From NCBI GenBank assembly GCA_035326705.1, contig DAOLES010000004.1:1-64000 (forward strand): DNA of 64,000 nucleotides, given 5' to 3'. Of the stretch, positions 8,639-17,912 are shown piece by piece. The position numbers were made by a program, and so were the translations under genes. How positions within the stretch are numbered: the stretch's first letter is position 1; every line of letters starts with the position of its first letter. Below the pieces are notes generated by a model that worked only from the letters and a program-made list of their open reading frames with translations, searched no databases and was not told the origin of the DNA. The stretch is from Oligoflexia bacterium. GTDB lineage: Bacteria > Bdellovibrionota_G > JALEGL01.

Positions 8639-10033
8639 TTAAAAAATACTTTCAACCAACATATCGTGCATGCTTAACCAGGCAATCATCAGTTGCGCAT
8701 AATTTAATGATGCTTGTTGATTTTCATTGTTGTATTGAGCAAAATCTTTTCTCAGCTCTATCAAATCACTTAAACTGCGCGAACCAATTTTATAACGGCG
8801 TTCTTCATCTTTGATGATTTCTTGTTGCAAGTCTACTTTGCTTTGAGTTAATTCTTTTATTTGTTGTGCTTGTTTAAGCCTAACATACAATGTATCTCTG
8901 TCATTTTTTAAATCCAAGATCACTTTTCTTTTTTCCTCTATGGATTGTAAAAAACTGATCTTAGTCAAAGCGGCTTCAGCTTTGGTTTGTCTATCACCAA
9001 TAGGGAAAGATAAATTTAATCCAAAAACGGTTTCTTGGCGTTCAATGGCTGTATTAAATCTAACAGAGTCATCCACTGTATAGCCCAGAACAAACTGCAA
9101 GTTGGGTAGTAAATTATTCTTGGATAAACGTGCTACTTTATTGGCAGCTCTTTGCTGTAAACTAGAAATTTGCACCAGCCGCAAATTATCAAGCTCATTG
9201 TTTTGTTTATCATTGATATCAATCACTTTTTGGTTGAGTACAGCAAACAAACTGTTTTTTTCTTGCTTGCTGATGGCAATATCATCACTGGCCAATCTAT
9301 TGCTTAAAATGGCTTTCATTTGTTCAACATTGTTTTGATTGTTAATATAATCTTCGTAACTTAAAAGTGTCCCCAGTTTTGCCCGCGCAAGGTCTGTTTT
9401 ACTGGCAATGCGTAAAGAATATTTTGACTTCACTTGTTTTTCCAAGTTTTGGGTGGCCTGATAAAGATCATCCGACAAAGAATAACTTTCTTGTGCAATA
9501 TGATAATTAAAAAAATCATTGAGCACTTGTTCAACATACTGCTCATAACTTTCTTCAAGTTGCAACAGCTGAAGTTGCACTTCATCTTGTAAAGATGATT
9601 TTCTAAGCCTGGCATTGCGGCCAAAAATATTTTTTAACAATGATTGTTGGAGCAGCAAGCGGGTAACTTTTTCTTCTCTGTCTGGTCGTTTTGTCTGATT
9701 GTATGAAACTGACGTAGAGGTGCCGGTTTCAACAAACTCTTTGCTGAGCTCACCATTTAAACTTAAGGTTTGTTGGTTGCTTTCAGAACTAAAGCCTTTT
9801 TGTGCTGATAAATCCAAGTTAACCGCATTGGACATCATCTGCTGATCAATGTAGTGTTGCAGTTTACTCTTTTCATATTCAATAATTTTATAATTAGGAT
9901 CATTTTGTTTGGCTTGTTCTAAAAGTTTTTCAAAGCTTTGCGCTTGAATTGTTTTACAAAAGACACATATGAAAAGCAAAAATAAACCTTGTATTTTTAC
10001 ACATCCTAAACCTTTATTTTTGTTCAGCTTCAT
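8639..10033 (-). CDS. TolC-family outer-membrane efflux channel
   Basis: This 464-residue protein has the outer-membrane-efflux-protein (TolC/OprM) architecture: a signal peptide ending KTIQAQ, then two internally similar halves of long heptad-rich helices. The typical ending of such repeats is seen in the C-terminal half (EEKRKVILDLKNDRDTLYVR, then YKIGSRSLSDLIELRKDFAQ). It forms the outer-membrane and periplasmic duct of a tripartite exporter. It starts 2 bases after the RND gene stop, with its Shine-Dalgarno sequence (GGAGAAG) inside the end of that gene, so the two are coupled. Confidence 0.9.
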   Translation of the reverse strand: MKLNKNKGLGCVKIQGLFLLFICVFCKTIQAQSFEKLLEQAKQNDPNYKIIEYEKSKLQHYIDQQMMSNAVNLDLSAQKGFSSESNQQTLSLNGELSKEFVETGTSTSVSYNQTKRPDREEKVTRLLLQQSLLKNIFGRNARLRKSSLQDEVQLQLLQLEESYEQYVEQVLNDFFNYHIAQESYSLSDDLYQATQNLEKQVKSKYSLRIASKTDLARAKLGTLLSYEDYINNQNNVEQMKAILSNRLASDDIAISKQEKNSLFAVLNQKVIDINDKQNNELDNLRLVQISSLQQRAANKVARLSKNNLLPNLQFVLGYTVDDSVRFNTAIERQETVFGLNLSFPIGDRQTKAEAALTKISFLQSIEEKRKVILDLKNDRDTLYVRLKQAQQIKELTQSKVDLQQEIIKDEERRYKIGSRSLSDLIELRKDFAQYNNENQQASLNYAQLMIAWLSMHDMLVESIF

Positions 10034-10035
10034 AT

Positions 10036-13000
10036 TTAAACTTCTCCAGAGATTTTATTGCGAAAATCATTGTAGTAAGAATACAAGCAAGGCACTAAAA
10101 ATAATGTGATGAACATACCAAACAGCATACCCCAACCCATGGCCAACATCATCTCTGCTAACATGGAGTCATAACCTCCCAAACCATAAGCAGTAGGGAA
10201 AAGTCCAGCAACTGTAGTCACCGTGGTCATGACAATGGCTCTTAGTCTGGTTGAAGAAACCAGAGCTATGTTCAACAATCTTTTTTTATTATTAATTTTT
10301 GAATGGTTGAGCTTATCAATCAAGACAATGGCATCATTAATCACAACCCCCATCATGCCTAAGGTTCCAACAATGGCAAAAAACCCATACTGATCATAAC
10401 CATGTAGATAAAAGGCTAGTGTTGTACCTACAATACCAAAAGGAATAATCATAGCGATCACCAGAGGGGTTAAAAATGAATCAAACAACCATATCAACAA
10501 CAAATAAATCAAGGTCAGTGCCATCAATACTGAAACCAAAAAGTCAGACTGTGACTCTCTTGATTCTTCAACTTCACCTCTAAACATAATATGCGTTGAT
10601 GGGTTGTTGTTAAGAACTTTAGGAATAATATGTGTTTCAATTTGTTCTGCCATTTCTAAAGGTGTCATGGAGCTACCGGCTTTGATATCTGCATACACTT
10701 TACTGGCTCGTTTGTAATTGACTCGTTCTATGGTTGAAGGTTTTTTTTCTGGTTCAAACTTTAAAATACTAGAAATAGGGACCAAGTAATTTTCTTGGTT
10801 GGCTACAGTTAAGCGAGAAATTTTGTTGATATCATCCTTGCTGACATCTTGCCCTGTCAATCTAACATCCACTTCTTCATCACCGTTATTAAGCGTATAT
10901 AAAATATCACCTTCAACATAGGTTCTTAAGGTACTGGCAATGTCTTGATAGGCAATACCCAAGCGATCAACACGCGTTTTATTTAAAATCAACTGATAGC
11001 GATCTTTCTCTAAGGGCTTTTCTATTTCTACGTGATCAATATCTTTTAAATTTTCCATTTCCTGTTTAAGTTTTTGCGCAACACTGTCACGCAAGTCATC
11101 ATTGTTTTCTTGAATCTCTAAGGCAATGGGACTTCCACTGTCAAAACCAAATCTGGATTTTAAAAATGTGATTTCTTTAAAACCGTTGAGTTTTTCTGTT
11201 TGTTGTTTCCATTGCTCAATCATTTTATTTAAAGAGACATCTCTTTCTGAGGGAGGGACAATTTCAACAATAACGGTTGCTTCATTTTCTCTGACTTCAC
11301 CCCCACGCCAGCTTTGACCAATATATGTTCTAACTGAGGTCACACCATTGTCAGGCTTATCTAAAAAAATATTTTCTACTTGGCTTACTTTTTCAGCCAT
11401 TTGCATGCGCTTAAGATCTTGATCAGCAACCACCTTCACTCTAAAGTCTTTAGATTCCTCACGGGGAAACATCACATAACGAAGATGCTGTTTAAATACA
11501 TAGCCTGACAAAAACAAAAGACCTAAAAACAAGCCCAAAAGTAAAACTCTGTACTTTAGTGCACTGTAAAGAATTTTTGCATAGCCAGACTCTACGCGTT
11601 TTAAAAAACGTTGCCGCCAGTTTACTCGCTTTGGCTGTTTAAATTTATGCCATAGTTTTTCTAGCTTACTTTTTTTAGAAATATGTGCCGGTAAAATAAA
11701 AAAGGACTCCAATAAACTGGCACCCAACATTAAAATAATAATGGTAGGAATGTATTTAACAAACATGCCAAAACGTCCTTGAAAAAAATACAATGGCAGA
11801 AAAGCTGCACATGTTGTCAAGACACTGGCTACAACCGGTGAAGTCACCTGCAAAACACTGTCTACTACAGAACTGTCTTTGTAGCTTTTACCTTTATGTC
11901 TAACAATATTCTCTGCCACAATGATGGCATCATCAACCACAATCCCCAGAACAATAATGATAGAGGCTAGGGTCATGTTATTGATGGTATAACCCAAGAC
12001 CAAAGCCGCCAGTAAGGTAAAGCCTAAAGAAAAAGGAATACCCATGGCCACCCATAAACCTGATCTTAAATCTAAAAATGCAAATAAGAAAAAAACAATC
12101 AGTATAAAACCAATCAAACCATTGGTGCCAATCAATTCTATTCTATTTTTTACGTCATAAGACTCATCATCAATAAAAACAAACCCAACGGGGGCATTAG
12201 GGTTACTCTTTACGTACTGTTCAAGAAAAGCATCAATAGCAGCTTGTGCGGATAAAATATCTGAGGTTGTGGTTTTTTGTACATTAAGGATAATGCCCTC
12301 TTTACCTTGTACTTTATGCACGCTGTTGCTTTTTTCAAAATTTTCTTCAACGTGCGCAATATCTTTTAACTTTAGACGTTGGCCTTCAAAACCAACATTA
12401 ATCACGGCATTGGAAAGTGCGTCAATGTCCACCAACTGCGCATCTAAATTAATTTCTGTTTCTTTTTTATCCATTAAACTCCCAATAGGGTAGCGCACAT
12501 GTTGATTGATGATTTGCTGTTTGACTTGTTCTAAAGCAATTTCATAGCGTTCTAATTTTTTTGGATCGATTTTAATTTGTATTTCTGGGCGTAAGTATCC
12601 TGAGCTATCAACACCGCTGACTTCTGGCAGGGATAGCAGGCGATTTTTAAAGTTAAGCACATAAGCTTGTAATTTTTGTCTGTCCTTAACATTTAAAATG
12701 TCCACATCTTTTAAATACACCCCTATATCAATGATGGCTTTTTCTGAGCTTTTAAATTGTCTGTAAACGGGGTCTTGCGCTTCTCTTGGAAAATCCACAC
12801 TGTCTACCGCATCTTTTACTTCCTGCACTTTTTCACTTAAGTCAGGAACATTGGCATCAAAAAAAACTCTGACATTGCTCACCCCGTAAGAAGAGCTGGC
12901 ATTGATTTCTTCTAAGGCTGAAACACCTTTAAGTTTTTCTTCAATGGGTTTGGTGATAAACAATTCAATGTCACTGGCTGACGCTCCCGGATAAACAACA

Positions 13001-13146
13001 TTGATCCGAACCGAGTTAAAGGCAAATTCTGGCATTTCTTCTTTGCCAATTTTTTGCCAAGCCAGCACACTGCCAAACAGCACCGCCAACATCATGGCAT
13101 TGACCAAAGCTGGACGTTTTAAAAAATAATGAACTAGATTTTGCAT
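10036..13146 (-). CDS. RND efflux pump, AcrB/HAE1 family inner-membrane subunit
   Basis: This 1036-residue transporter is of normal length for the AcrB/MMPL-related HAE1 family, which exports hydrophobic compounds using the proton gradient. The N-terminal helix (LVHYFLKRPALVNAMMLAVL) is followed by a large periplasmic loop, a 6-helix bundle with the paired aspartates of helix 4 (GIVVDDAIIVAENIVRH), then the repeat of the same plan (second loop, GVVINDAIVLIDKL). The ATG at 13146 is preferred over an in-frame GTG at 13170. A TolC-type gene follows at once, but no periplasmic adaptor (HlyD/AcrA type) gene is present nearby, which is unusual. Confidence 0.93.
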   Translation of the reverse strand: MQNLVHYFLKRPALVNAMMLAVLFGSVLAWQKIGKEEMPEFAFNSVRINVVYPGASASDIELFITKPIEEKLKGVSALEEINASSSYGVSNVRVFFDANVPDLSEKVQEVKDAVDSVDFPREAQDPVYRQFKSSEKAIIDIGVYLKDVDILNVKDRQKLQAYVLNFKNRLLSLPEVSGVDSSGYLRPEIQIKIDPKKLERYEIALEQVKQQIINQHVRYPIGSLMDKKETEINLDAQLVDIDALSNAVINVGFEGQRLKLKDIAHVEENFEKSNSVHKVQGKEGIILNVQKTTTSDILSAQAAIDAFLEQYVKSNPNAPVGFVFIDDESYDVKNRIELIGTNGLIGFILIVFFLFAFLDLRSGLWVAMGIPFSLGFTLLAALVLGYTINNMTLASIIIVLGIVVDDAIIVAENIVRHKGKSYKDSSVVDSVLQVTSPVVASVLTTCAAFLPLYFFQGRFGMFVKYIPTIIILMLGASLLESFFILPAHISKKSKLEKLWHKFKQPKRVNWRQRFLKRVESGYAKILYSALKYRVLLLGLFLGLLFLSGYVFKQHLRYVMFPREESKDFRVKVVADQDLKRMQMAEKVSQVENIFLDKPDNGVTSVRTYIGQSWRGGEVRENEATVIVEIVPPSERDVSLNKMIEQWKQQTEKLNGFKEITFLKSRFGFDSGSPIALEIQENNDDLRDSVAQKLKQEMENLKDIDHVEIEKPLEKDRYQLILNKTRVDRLGIAYQDIASTLRTYVEGDILYTLNNGDEEVDVRLTGQDVSKDDINKISRLTVANQENYLVPISSILKFEPEKKPSTIERVNYKRASKVYADIKAGSSMTPLEMAEQIETHIIPKVLNNNPSTHIMFRGEVEESRESQSDFLVSVLMALTLIYLLLIWLFDSFLTPLVIAMIIPFGIVGTTLAFYLHGYDQYGFFAIVGTLGMMGVVINDAIVLIDKLNHSKINNKKRLLNIALVSSTRLRAIVMTTVTTVAGLFPTAYGLGGYDSMLAEMMLAMGWGMLFGMFITLFLVPCLYSYYNDFRNKISGEV

Positions 13147-13227
13147 GCAGTGTATGTCATACCTAAGCACTTACAAAAAATAAACAAATATAAGGCTTAA
13201 CTTCTTTATTGTTTTATTTTATGAATT

Positions 13228-13491
13228 TTAGGCTTTAAAATTACCTAATAATAAAATAACAAAAACAAAACAAGCTATACAACAACTGATGTAGTTGATC
13301 CATAACCATTTTTTTCTATTCTTTTTATAATAGTCCGAGTTTACTTTGTTGGCGTCATAGGCATTTTGATGTAATTTTTTAATGCGACTAAACGTGTATA
13401 CAACAATCAAAATCAATGACAGCATAAGAACATCAAGAAAATCCATACCATAGCCAAACCTTGCTTTACTAATCATCTGTACTTCACGCAT
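13228..13491 (-). CDS. Small two-helix membrane protein
   Basis: This 87-residue product is predicted to have two membrane helices: one around VLMLSLILIVVYTF and one around CCIACFVFVILLLG. The connecting loop is rich in N, Y and K. It lies 36 bases after aas and 81 bases before the RND gene, in the same direction, so it is probably part of the same transcript. An internal ATG at 13476 could also be the start. Family unknown; it might be an accessory peptide of the pump, but that is only inferred from position. Confidence 0.6.
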   Translation of the reverse strand: MREVQMISKARFGYGMDFLDVLMLSLILIVVYTFSRIKKLHQNAYDANKVNSDYYKKNRKKWLWINYISCCIACFVFVILLLGNFKA

Positions 13492-13527
13492 ATTGATTTT
13501 ATTCTCTCATCATACTGTTACTGTTGC

Positions 13528-15702
13528 TTAACTGTCTAAAAGATCTTTTTGCAGTTGCACATAGTCTGTTTTACCGGTGGCCAATAAAGGTAACTTGTCC
13601 ATATGCATGATTGTTTTAGGAACATACAGCTCCGTCATGCCTTTGGCTTTGGCATGGGCTCTTATATCTTCTTTTTTGGCTTTTTTATTTTCGGTTACCA
13701 ACAACAAAGCCTCACCTTTTTTGGCATCCGGTATGGCAACTATGGCATGATGATGCTTGGGCCATAGCTCTGCAATGTACATTTCAACTGCGGTTAAAGA
13801 TACCATTTCACCGGCTATTTTGGCAAACCGTTTGGCTCTACCTTCTATGCTTAAAAAACCTTCTTCATCAAGACTGACAATATCACCGGTATCATACTCA
13901 TCATTTTTGGGTGGCTGAATCACCCCTGGTTTGTCCGCTAATAAATAGCCTTTCATGATATTGGGACCTTTGACAATCAGTTTACCGCCCTGTTCAATAC
14001 CTGGTACGGGTTCTAATCTATACTTAATACCAGGCATCATCCGGCCCACTGTTCCAGACTTATTGTGCATGGGTGTGTTGGCAGAGAGCACGGGTGATGT
14101 TTCCGTAGCACCATAGCCTTCTAAAATACGCACACCATATTTTTCTGACCAGAGTTTGCGCGTTTCATCTTTGAGTTTTTCTGCGCCGGCAAAAACGTAC
14201 CTGACTGCATAGAAATCATAGGCATTGGCAAAACGGGCATAGCCCGATAAAAATGTATCGGTTCCAAACATCAAAGTTGCATTGCTGTCATAAACCAACT
14301 CTGGAACCACTCTGTAATGTAATGGAGAGGGGTAAAAAAATGTTTTTACGCCACAGAGCATGGGCAATAAGGTTCCACCGGTTAAACCAAAAGAGTGAAA
14401 CATGGGCAGGGCATTGAACACAATATCGCCTGGTCCAAAATCAACTCTGGAAGACAACTGATAACGGTTGGCTTGAATATTTCTGTGTGATAACACCACC
14501 CCTTTGGGTGTACCTTCAGAACCCGAGGTAAATAAAACCACGGCTGCGTTTTCTGGTTTTTCCTCAGCATTGTATTTAAAATAATAGCCATAGGGGATAA
14601 AACTTTTAATCACGCCTTTAATTTTTTTAAACACGCTTATTTTTTTAGCCAAGTCTTCAAGGTAAACAATCTTAACCCCATGTTGGGTTATAGCGTCTAT
14701 TAATTTATCTAATTTGGCCTGGCTAACAAAACGCTTGGAGGTTAAAATGCTTTTGATACTGGCTGTTGTACATGCAGATAAAACGTTGTGTGCACCTGTA
14801 GAAAAATTAATCATGGCTGGCACACGTCCATAGGCATGCAAAGCAAAAAAAGTAACCGCCGTGCCAATCATGTTGGGCATCATTACACCCACATATTCTT
14901 TTTCTTGAGTATAGCTTTGTAAAGCTTCACCCAAAATAAAACTTTTACTTAAAAACATGCCATAGCGAATAGGTTTACGACCCGTGTCCTCAGCAATGAT
15001 ATGCCTACGGCCATGAATCTTAACTTGATCCAACAGAGATTCAAACAAACTTTTTTCATAGTCTGAACTGTCAAACAACATTTGACTCATCAGATCATAC
15101 AATTTCATGGCTGATAAATGCCTACGTTTTCTGCCTTTGATGCTTTCATCCAAATCAAAACGGCAAGGCTCAAGCATGGTTAAAGTGATTTTTGGAAACC
15201 AACGGGTGCGGACTTTACCCTTAAGCCTAGAAAAAAAACTGTACTGAGCTCCATCAATTCTAATGGGTAAAATCATAGCGCCAGATTTATCCGCTATCAT
15301 TCCCGGACCATTGTAAATTTTCATCAAAGAACCGGTCACCGTGATTCTTCCTTCTGGAAAAATAACACATTTTTGATCGTTCTTAATTTCTCTAATAATG
15401 GCTTTGGTGGCCATGGGGTTGGTGGGATCAAGCGCAAAGGCTTTAACCAAAGATAAAAAAGGTTTAAAATACCAGGTTTTGGCTATATAACTGTTAACGG
15501 CAAACATAGGTTTTTCTGGCAAATAGACTGCAATCAACAAGGCATCCAACAAAGACATGTGGTTGGCTACAATCAAGACTCTATCACCTGCCTTATGAAA
15601 ATTATCCAAGCCTTTGACTTCTACTCGGTAAACCGTGTCACAGAAAAACCGCAAAACAATTTTTAATCCTTTTGTTCCTAAGTCTGCAAGTGCATTAAGC
15701 AT
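13528..15702 (-). CDS. aas: Bifunctional acyl-ACP synthetase / 2-acyl-GPE acyltransferase
   Basis: This 724-residue fusion has an N-terminal PlsC acyltransferase domain with the HX4D motif (H48, D53 in NHMSLLDA) and FPEGR at 115-119, and a C-terminal AMP-binding enzyme domain with FTSGSEGTPKGVVLSHRN and EGYGATETSPV. Aas re-acylates lysophosphatidylethanolamine at the inner membrane using fatty acids activated on acyl carrier protein. The start at 15702 is supported by AAGGAG 7 bases upstream; it overlaps the lplT stop by 8 bases, indicating translational coupling. LplT and Aas form the same pair in Escherichia coli. Confidence 0.93.
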   Translation of the reverse strand: MLNALADLGTKGLKIVLRFFCDTVYRVEVKGLDNFHKAGDRVLIVANHMSLLDALLIAVYLPEKPMFAVNSYIAKTWYFKPFLSLVKAFALDPTNPMATKAIIREIKNDQKCVIFPEGRITVTGSLMKIYNGPGMIADKSGAMILPIRIDGAQYSFFSRLKGKVRTRWFPKITLTMLEPCRFDLDESIKGRKRRHLSAMKLYDLMSQMLFDSSDYEKSLFESLLDQVKIHGRRHIIAEDTGRKPIRYGMFLSKSFILGEALQSYTQEKEYVGVMMPNMIGTAVTFFALHAYGRVPAMINFSTGAHNVLSACTTASIKSILTSKRFVSQAKLDKLIDAITQHGVKIVYLEDLAKKISVFKKIKGVIKSFIPYGYYFKYNAEEKPENAAVVLFTSGSEGTPKGVVLSHRNIQANRYQLSSRVDFGPGDIVFNALPMFHSFGLTGGTLLPMLCGVKTFFYPSPLHYRVVPELVYDSNATLMFGTDTFLSGYARFANAYDFYAVRYVFAGAEKLKDETRKLWSEKYGVRILEGYGATETSPVLSANTPMHNKSGTVGRMMPGIKYRLEPVPGIEQGGKLIVKGPNIMKGYLLADKPGVIQPPKNDEYDTGDIVSLDEEGFLSIEGRAKRFAKIAGEMVSLTAVEMYIAELWPKHHHAIVAIPDAKKGEALLLVTENKKAKKEDIRAHAKAKGMTELYVPKTIMHMDKLPLLATGKTDYVQLQKDLLDS

Positions 15703-17023
15703 GTTTAAGTCTCCTTTGGACAACCCCTCTAATAATAAAGTAAACTGGAATGTTGGCCAAAGCCAATATTAAAAACAATTGTAACAAAGTTATCTTCATC
15801 GCAAATAAAACCAACATCAAGACACTGGCCATCACCATAAACAAGGCATTAATCACGTTGTTGGCGGCAATGACCCTGGCCATGTATTTTTCTTCTGTTC
15901 TATCCTGCATGATGGCATACAAAGGAACAATGTACAGGCCAGCACAAATGGCAAGACTGAGCAAACTTAAAACAATGGCCCAACTGCTTAAGCCCACTGC
16001 AAAAAATTCCTGAACATTGAGTATTTTATCTTGATACAACAGAACATGCTCTAAGTAATGCATTCTCTGTACTGTATATAAAAATGAGCTGCCTACAAAA
16101 GCAAGAATGGCCACTGTTAACCCAATTGAACCATAGGGCACCAACTTACCATTGATTTTACCTTTTAATAACTTGTTGCACCAAGCAGAACCTAGACCAA
16201 TCCCAATTGAAAACAAGGTTAAAAACAAAGTCACTGTATGTTCATTACCGCCAATAACATCTTTGGCATAGGTTGGAAATTGCGTTAAGACCACAGAGCC
16301 AATAAACCAAAACCAAGATACACCTAAAACCGATAACCATACCGTGCGTTCATGTTTGGCATAGGCCATAATAGACCAGGTGGCTTTAAAAATATTTTTG
16401 TTGATCGTCAAGTTTACATCTCCAATAGGGGCTTTGGGAATGTTTCTACTGGCAAGCCAACCCATGCAAGCAAACAAAACTACAAAAACTGAAATCCAGA
16501 ATAAACCCTGATGGGTTCTTACCACCAGCCCCCCAAACAAAGTACCCAACAAAATGGCCAAAAAAGTTCCAATTTCAATCAAACCATTGCCAGCCAACAA
16601 TTCATTTTTGTGTAAATGCTCTGGCAATAAACTGTATTTGATGGGGCCAAAAAAGGTGGATTGCAAACCCATAAAAAACAAAAGGATCAACAAGCCCAAA
16701 ACACTTTGCATATAAAAACAAACTGCACAGGCTAGCATCAGAACAATCTCAACCAATTTAATAATTTGTGTGAGCTTGCTCCTTTCATACTTATCTGCAA
16801 TTTGTCCGGCGGTAGCAGAAAACAAAAAGAAGGGCAGAATAAACAAGCCCGCCGCCACACTGACCAAGGTTGCTGGATCCATGCTGCTTTTGCTGGCCAT
16901 GTCATAGGTGAACCAAATTAAAAATGCGTTTTTAAAAGCATTGTCATTAAACGCCCCAAAAAATTGCGTGATAAACAAAGGTAAAAAACGCTGGGTATAC
17001 AAAAGATGACTAAGTTTGCTCAT
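15695..17023 (-). CDS. lplT: Lysophospholipid transporter
   Basis: This 442-residue protein of the major facilitator superfamily has about 12 membrane helices. The N-terminal FLPLFITQFFGAFNDNAFKN matches the LplT/Aas-associated MFS family, which flips lysophospholipids into the inner leaflet. A conserved cytoplasmic loop (GQIADKYERSKLTQIIKLVE) follows helix 2. It is coupled to aas, which uses the transported lysolipid. A Shine-Dalgarno GGGAG lies just upstream of the ATG. A 37-base gap containing a repeated hairpin separates it from the TetR-type regulator gene. Confidence 0.92.
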   Translation of the reverse strand: MSKLSHLLYTQRFLPLFITQFFGAFNDNAFKNAFLIWFTYDMASKSSMDPATLVSVAAGLFILPFFLFSATAGQIADKYERSKLTQIIKLVEIVLMLACAVCFYMQSVLGLLILLFFMGLQSTFFGPIKYSLLPEHLHKNELLAGNGLIEIGTFLAILLGTLFGGLVVRTHQGLFWISVFVVLFACMGWLASRNIPKAPIGDVNLTINKNIFKATWSIMAYAKHERTVWLSVLGVSWFWFIGSVVLTQFPTYAKDVIGGNEHTVTLFLTLFSIGIGLGSAWCNKLLKGKINGKLVPYGSIGLTVAILAFVGSSFLYTVQRMHYLEHVLLYQDKILNVQEFFAVGLSSWAIVLSLLSLAICAGLYIVPLYAIMQDRTEEKYMARVIAANNVINALFMVMASVLMLVLFAMKITLLQLFLILALANIPVYFIIRGVVQRRLKHA

Positions 17024-17038
17024 AATACTCCCGCTCTA

Positions 17039-17065
17039 CCAAAAGCTACCGGGTACCTTTTAGTA
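17039..17065. repeat. Hairpin repeat, copy 1 (AAAAGSTAC...GTACCTTTT)
   Basis: AAAAGCTACC-GG-GTACCTTTT forms a near-perfect hairpin overlapping the stop codon of the TetR gene. 27 bases here match 33991-34017 except at three positions, so this is a dispersed hairpin repeat. It may attenuate transcription between tetR and lplT. Confidence 0.65.
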
Positions 17066-17698
17066 CTCCTCTTTTTTATTCAACATTTTAAGTCCCACCA
17101 AAACTTGGTTGATGAGTAAATCCGTCATTTGACCAATAGACTCCGCTCCAACAGCTTCAAGTTTACCGGTAAGCCCCAATTGACAAATGCCATGAATGCT
17201 GGCCCAAATGACTTTAGCCATACTTTGTGCATGCTCTTGATCCAAAGTATGATCAACAAGTGACTGTTCCACCAAATCAAACAGTTTATGAATTTTAGCT
17301 TGATAATAGTTTGGTAGGACTTCGCCTTGCGGTAAGTTAAATTCAAATAAAGCTGTCCAAGCATGAAAATTTTTATGCGCAAAGTCGATGTAAGCTTTCG
17401 CCAGTTCCTTAATGTTTTTTTGGTTTCTCCCAGGGTAGGCCGTAGCTGGAGGGAAGTCTGTTGCTTTTGTTTCACTAACAAAGTGATATAATTTATCCAG
17501 TGTCATGGCATTAACGCGCAAAACAAACTGATTGTAAGAGCCAAATAAATTGTAGATGGTGCCCACGGTATAACCCATGTTTTTTGCCACTTGTCTAATG
17601 CTAAACTCACGATAACCTTTTAAGGCCATCATTTCATGGCCGATCTGAATGGCCAACTGGCTTAGTTCTTCTCTAGTATGATCACTTCTTCTTGCCAT
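17060..17698 (-). CDS. TetR/AcrR-family transcriptional repressor
   Basis: This 212-residue regulator has an N-terminal TetR helix-turn-helix (about residues 10-58: LAIQIGHEMMALKGYREFSI, then RQVAKNMGYTVGTIYNLFGS) and a helical ligand-binding C-terminal domain of the TetR_C_33-like type. It probably binds the TTGAACAGTGTTTAA-type sites found just upstream, one of which overlaps its own predicted -10 box, giving autorepression. It is first in the minus-strand series with lplT and aas, so a lipid or fatty-acyl ligand is plausible. Ligand and regulon are inferred, not shown. Confidence 0.9.
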   Translation of the reverse strand: MARRSDHTREELSQLAIQIGHEMMALKGYREFSIRQVAKNMGYTVGTIYNLFGSYNQFVLRVNAMTLDKLYHFVSETKATDFPPATAYPGRNQKNIKELAKAYIDFAHKNFHAWTALFEFNLPQGEVLPNYYQAKIHKLFDLVEQSLVDHTLDQEHAQSMAKVIWASIHGICQLGLTGKLEAVGAESIGQMTDLLINQVLVGLKMLNKKEEY

Positions 17699-17728
17699 AA
17701 TGTACTACATCCCTACATGCATAATTAA

Positions 17729-17743
17729 TTGAACAGTGTTTAA
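17729..17743. promoter_or_regulatory. TetR operator-like palindrome 1
   Basis: TTGAACAGTGTTTAA is an imperfect palindrome centred on one G (TTNAACA-G-TGTTNAA). It abuts the predicted tetR -10 box, where a repressor would block transcription. Confidence 0.7.
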
Positions 17744-17771
17744 TTATCAATCAAAACATGGTATAAGTCAA
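17743..17771 (-). promoter_or_regulatory. Predicted tetR-lplT-aas promoter
   Basis: On the minus strand, TTGACT (17771-17766) and GATAAT (17748-17743) are separated by exactly 17 bases, close to the sigma70 consensus. Operator 1 begins directly at the -10 box. Confidence 0.65.
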
Positions 17772-17821
17772 GGCTGAATTTTAAACTTCAACCACGTTAA
17801 TAATTAAGCTTATCAAGATAA

Positions 17822-17836
17822 TTAAACAGTGTAAAA
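17822..17836. promoter_or_regulatory. TetR operator-like palindrome 2
   Basis: TTAAACAGTGTAAAA is the weakest of the three copies: the left half is good and the right half degenerate. It lies 22 bases centre to centre from copy 3, about two helical turns, which allows cooperative binding on the same DNA face. Confidence 0.5.
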
Positions 17837-17843
17837 TTAATAA

Positions 17844-17858
17844 TTGAACAGTGTTGAA
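17844..17858. promoter_or_regulatory. TetR operator-like palindrome 3
   Basis: TTGAACAGTGTTGAA matches copy 1 at 14 of 15 positions. It is 54 bases upstream of the DUF2339 start codon, so it likely controls that divergent gene. Confidence 0.65.
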
Positions 17859-17912
17859 TTTTATGCTAGAGTTTACGCTTAATCATTGGCTGCGGCTTAT
17901 GGGAGAAGTTTT

